Assembly: GCA_031285245.1 (NCBI GenBank)
Contig: JAITWN010000165.1
Span: 1-32,525, forward strand
Length of the DNA: 32,525 nt
Direction of reading: 5' to 3'
Origin: Chromatiales bacterium
GTDB taxonomy: Bacteria; Pseudomonadota; Gammaproteobacteria; SZUA-140
Position 1 is the stretch's first letter. The number at the start of each line of letters is the position of its first letter. Below the pieces are notes generated by a model, which was not told where the DNA came from, did not search any database, and worked only from the letters and a program-made list of their open reading frames with translations. This document shows, in pieces, positions 30,306 through 32,525 of the stretch. The translations under genes and the position numbers were made by a program.

Positions 30306-31913
30306 TCATACCAGGCGCTTGCGCTCGCTGGATGCGGGAATAGAAAGCGCCTCACGATACTTCGCAATCGTGCGGCGCGCAACGTTGATGCCCTGTTCCT
30401 TGTTGAGGATCTGCGCGATCTTGCTGTCACTGAGCGGCTTGCCGTGATCTTCTGCTGCCACCAGTTTCTTGATGAGCGCGCGAATCGCTGTCGCCGAGCA
30501 TTCTCCGCCCTCGTCGGTACTTACGTGGCTGGAGAAAAAATACTTGAGTTCGAAGATACCACGCGGGGTATGCATATATTTCTGCGTGGTCACGCGCGAA
30601 ATCGTCGACTCATGCATTTCAACTACGGTAGCCACGTCATGCAAGACCAGCGCTTTCATCGCCTCTTCACCGTGTTCCAGAAAACCACGCTGACGCTCAA
30701 CGATGCAGCTTGCAACCTTGAGCAGAGTTTCGTTTCGACTTTGCAGGCTCTTCACGAACCAGCGCGCCTCCTGCAACTGATTGCGCATATAAGCATTGTC
30801 ACTGCTGCTATCAGCGCGGCGTACGAGCCCGGCATAGCCAGCATTGATACGCACTCGCGGCACCGCATCAGGGTTGAGCTCCACGCGCCACGTATTTTTA
30901 TCTTTGGTGACGATGACATCAGGAACGACGTATTCCGCGCGTCCATCGGCAATCTGATGCCCAGGGTGCGGATTCACTGACTGAATCAGCATCAGCACTT
31001 CCTGCAACTCGGGCTGCGAACACTTCAGCCGTCGCATGAGCTGGTTGTACTCGCGATCGGCAAGCAATTGCAGATGTTCGCCAACCAGCTCCTTGGCCTT
31101 CTCCAGCCAAGGCGTATCAGGCGGCAGCAACTGCAACTGGATGAGAATGCATTCGCGCAGATCGCGCGCGCCGACGCCGATCGGATCAAAGTTCTGAATC
31201 TGGCGCAGCACCGCCTCGACCTCCTGCAAATCGAGATCGAGCAGTTCACGAGCCAAGCCCTCACGGATGTCTTCGAGCTGCACCGCGAGGTAACCGCGGT
31301 CATTGATGCTGTCGATGATCGCGTGGGCAATTTCGACATCGCGCGCGCTGAAATTCGTCATGTGCATCTGCCAGGTCAGATGGTCGCGCAGCGTTTCCGA
31401 TGCGCAGTCCTGGCTTTCAAACTCGCGCCCTTCGGCATCACCACCCTGGCTGTGATGCGACAACGCGCTGTCGTAAATGTCTTCCCATACGCTGTCAACG
31501 GGCAGATCATCGCTCAGCGTCCTGAGTTCAGGGCCATCGGTAATGTCGCTCTGCAAACCCGCTGACATTTCCGGTGATTCATCAAAACTGCCGGCGCTGC
31601 TATCGGAATGATCATCCGCCAGATGATTATTGAGCGCGCTGTCCGCATGGCTATCGCCATACATCGGCGCTTCGCCGAACTCCACCGCGGCGCTATCTTG
31701 CTGCGCCACTGCATCGCTATCGCGAGCTTCGCCAGAACTTTCCCCGCCACCCTCTTCGCCGTCAGACAACTCCAGCATCGGGTTGGAATCAAGCGCTTCC
31801 TGGATTTCTTCGCGCAAATCGAGCGCGGACAATTGCAGCAAGCGAATTGCCTGCTGCAACTGAGGAGTCATGGCCAGATGCTGGCCGATACGAATTTGCA
31901 GGGTTTGTTTCAT
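30306..31913 (-). CDS. rpoN: RNA polymerase sigma-54 factor
   Basis: 535 residues. The Gln-rich region I starts QTLQIRIGQHLAMTPQLQQAIRLLQLSALDL. An acidic linker follows (about 50-150, rich in D, E, S), then the core-binding domain and the RpoN box ARRTIAKYREALSIP with the final KRLV. The acidic linker is longer than in E. coli (477 residues in total there), which explains the extra length. Reads promoters with -24/-12 elements with activators. Located between lptB and ptsN, in the usual order. Confidence 0.98.
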   Translation of the reverse strand: MKQTLQIRIGQHLAMTPQLQQAIRLLQLSALDLREEIQEALDSNPMLELSDGEEGGGESSGEARDSDAVAQQDSAAVEFGEAPMYGDSHADSALNNHLADDHSDSSAGSFDESPEMSAGLQSDITDGPELRTLSDDLPVDSVWEDIYDSALSHHSQGGDAEGREFESQDCASETLRDHLTWQMHMTNFSARDVEIAHAIIDSINDRGYLAVQLEDIREGLARELLDLDLQEVEAVLRQIQNFDPIGVGARDLRECILIQLQLLPPDTPWLEKAKELVGEHLQLLADREYNQLMRRLKCSQPELQEVLMLIQSVNPHPGHQIADGRAEYVVPDVIVTKDKNTWRVELNPDAVPRVRINAGYAGLVRRADSSSDNAYMRNQLQEARWFVKSLQSRNETLLKVASCIVERQRGFLEHGEEAMKALVLHDVATVVEMHESTISRVTTQKYMHTPRGIFELKYFFSSHVSTDEGGECSATAIRALIKKLVAAEDHGKPLSDSKIAQILNKEQGINVARRTIAKYREALSIPASSERKRLV

Positions 31914-32035
31914 TGATCGCAGATCATCTGACGCCGCGCAGGGGCATCGCTCGGCTAATTCTAATGCAAAACATCCGGCATAGCTCTCCGATCACCACGC
32001 GCAATAGTCGCTCGCCACTTGCATGCACGCATGGC

Positions 32036-32525
32036 TCATAGCCGGAAATCCGCGCCCAAATAAACTTCTCTCACCTGCTCGTTAGCCAGCAGCTCCATGG
32101 GCGGACCTTGCGCAAGCAGAGTACCGCCACTCAGGATATAAGCGCGCTGACAAATGCCAAGTGTTTCGCGAACGTTGTGATCGGTGATCAGAACGCCGAT
32201 CCCCTTATCCCGCAGGTGGTTGATTATGCGCTGAATATCCAGAACGGACATGGGGTCGACGCCAGCGAAGGGCTCATCGAGCAGGACATAACGTGGTTGC
32301 ATAGCGAGCGTGCGTGCAATTTCAACGCGACGACGCTCACCGCCCGATAAACTCATACCGAGCGCATCACGCAGATGTTCAACGTGAAATTCCTCGAGCA
32401 ATTCGGCGATTCGCCGTTCCTGAGCAGCACGATCGAGATCACGGCGCGTCTGCAAAACCGCACGCAGATTGTCAGCAACCGATAGCCTGCGAAACACCGA
32501 AGCTTCTTGCGGCAGATAACCGATA
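32036..32525 (-). CDS. lptB: LptB, LPS-export ATPase (5' end cut by the window edge)
   Basis: About 163 residues visible, with codons open to the window edge. The GTG at 32497 lies inside the family's conserved text (IGYLPQEASVFRRLSVADNL), so it is not the start. The signature LSGGERRRVEIARTL, Walker B YVLLDEPFAGVDP and the H-loop LITDHNVRETL are seen; Walker A lies outside. LptB powers LPS extraction by LptFG. rpoN begins about 120 bases downstream, the order found in most gammaproteobacteria. Confidence 0.97.
   Translation of the reverse strand, partial: IGYLPQEASVFRRLSVADNLRAVLQTRRDLDRAAQERRIAELLEEFHVEHLRDALGMSLSGGERRRVEIARTLAMQPRYVLLDEPFAGVDPMSVLDIQRIINHLRDKGIGVLITDHNVRETLGICQRAYILSGGTLLAQGPPMELLANEQVREVYLGADFRL

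Noticed and set aside
32036..32497. GTG at 32497 as the start of LptB
   Set aside because: Conserved LptB sequence continues upstream to the window edge, so the gene is truncated by the window.
1..32525. tRNA, rRNA, CRISPR arrays, insertion sequences, integrases
   Set aside because: I looked for cloverleaf patterns, repeat-spacer periodicity, terminal repeats and transposase motifs by reading and found none.

Overview
The window looks like chromosomal DNA of a respiring, Gram-negative, non-enteric gammaproteobacterium. The signs are LptB (LPS export), RpoN, a complete nitrogen-type PTS with HprK and RapZ, MutM, PsiE, many c-type cytochromes and a cbb3-related heme-copper oxidase. Species cannot be named from sequence alone. 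I see no tRNA, rRNA, CRISPR array, transposase or integrase.

Positions 1-600 hold the 3' end of a gene entering from the left, probably a dynamin-like protein. Positions 760-2034 (+ strand) hold a 35-residue membrane peptide, a strong terminator, a stand-alone four-helix protein that matches only the C-terminal quarter of a heme-copper oxidase subunit I, and an unknown Cys-containing protein.

Positions 2018-18265 (almost all - strand) form the unusual part: a roughly 16-kb respiratory supercluster. It divides into units, partly bounded by terminators. (a) 18265-17240: a 29-residue membrane peptide and a diheme cytochrome c4-like protein, ended by a hairpin at 17150-17178. (b) 17096-14913: membrane cytochrome c, a second four-helix subunit-I-like protein, a thioredoxin-like lipoprotein and a membrane protein. 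(c) 14344-10611: a membrane protein, a 31-residue peptide, the CcoN-like catalytic subunit, a CcoO-like cytochrome with a long insertion, a heme-less CcoP-N-like protein and a 43-residue peptide, ended by a hairpin at 10545-10580. (d) 10498-2018: twelve tightly packed or overlapping genes, including a CcoS-like protein, two monoheme cytochromes, a cysteine-less SUMF1/FGE-like protein, a membrane spermidine-synthase fusion, CcoG, a second CcoP-N-like protein and a FixH/YtkA-like lipoprotein. FNR/Anr-like palindromes lie upstream of units b and c, which suggests control by oxygen or redox state. The CcoN-like protein keeps all heme and copper ligands and the cross-link tyrosine of cbb3 oxidases but has Gln where cbb3 has a conserved Glu. 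I read the locus as a divergent C-family-type terminal reductase whose electron-input module is split into separate cytochromes and heme-less anchors. Substrate (oxygen or nitric oxide) is not settled by the sequence.

Positions 18481-25320 hold an ArnT/GT39-like membrane protein (+ strand), then on the - strand psiE-like, mutM and a Gld-type ABC system (ATPase, permease, GldG-like, DUF4340).

Positions 25380-32525 (- strand, transcribed right to left) hold lptB (cut by the window edge), rpoN, ptsN, hprK, rapZ, an EIIA of the mannose family, HPr and enzyme I. This is the regulatory PTS found in many proteobacteria. No sugar-specific permease is present, and the usual hpf gene between rpoN and ptsN is missing.
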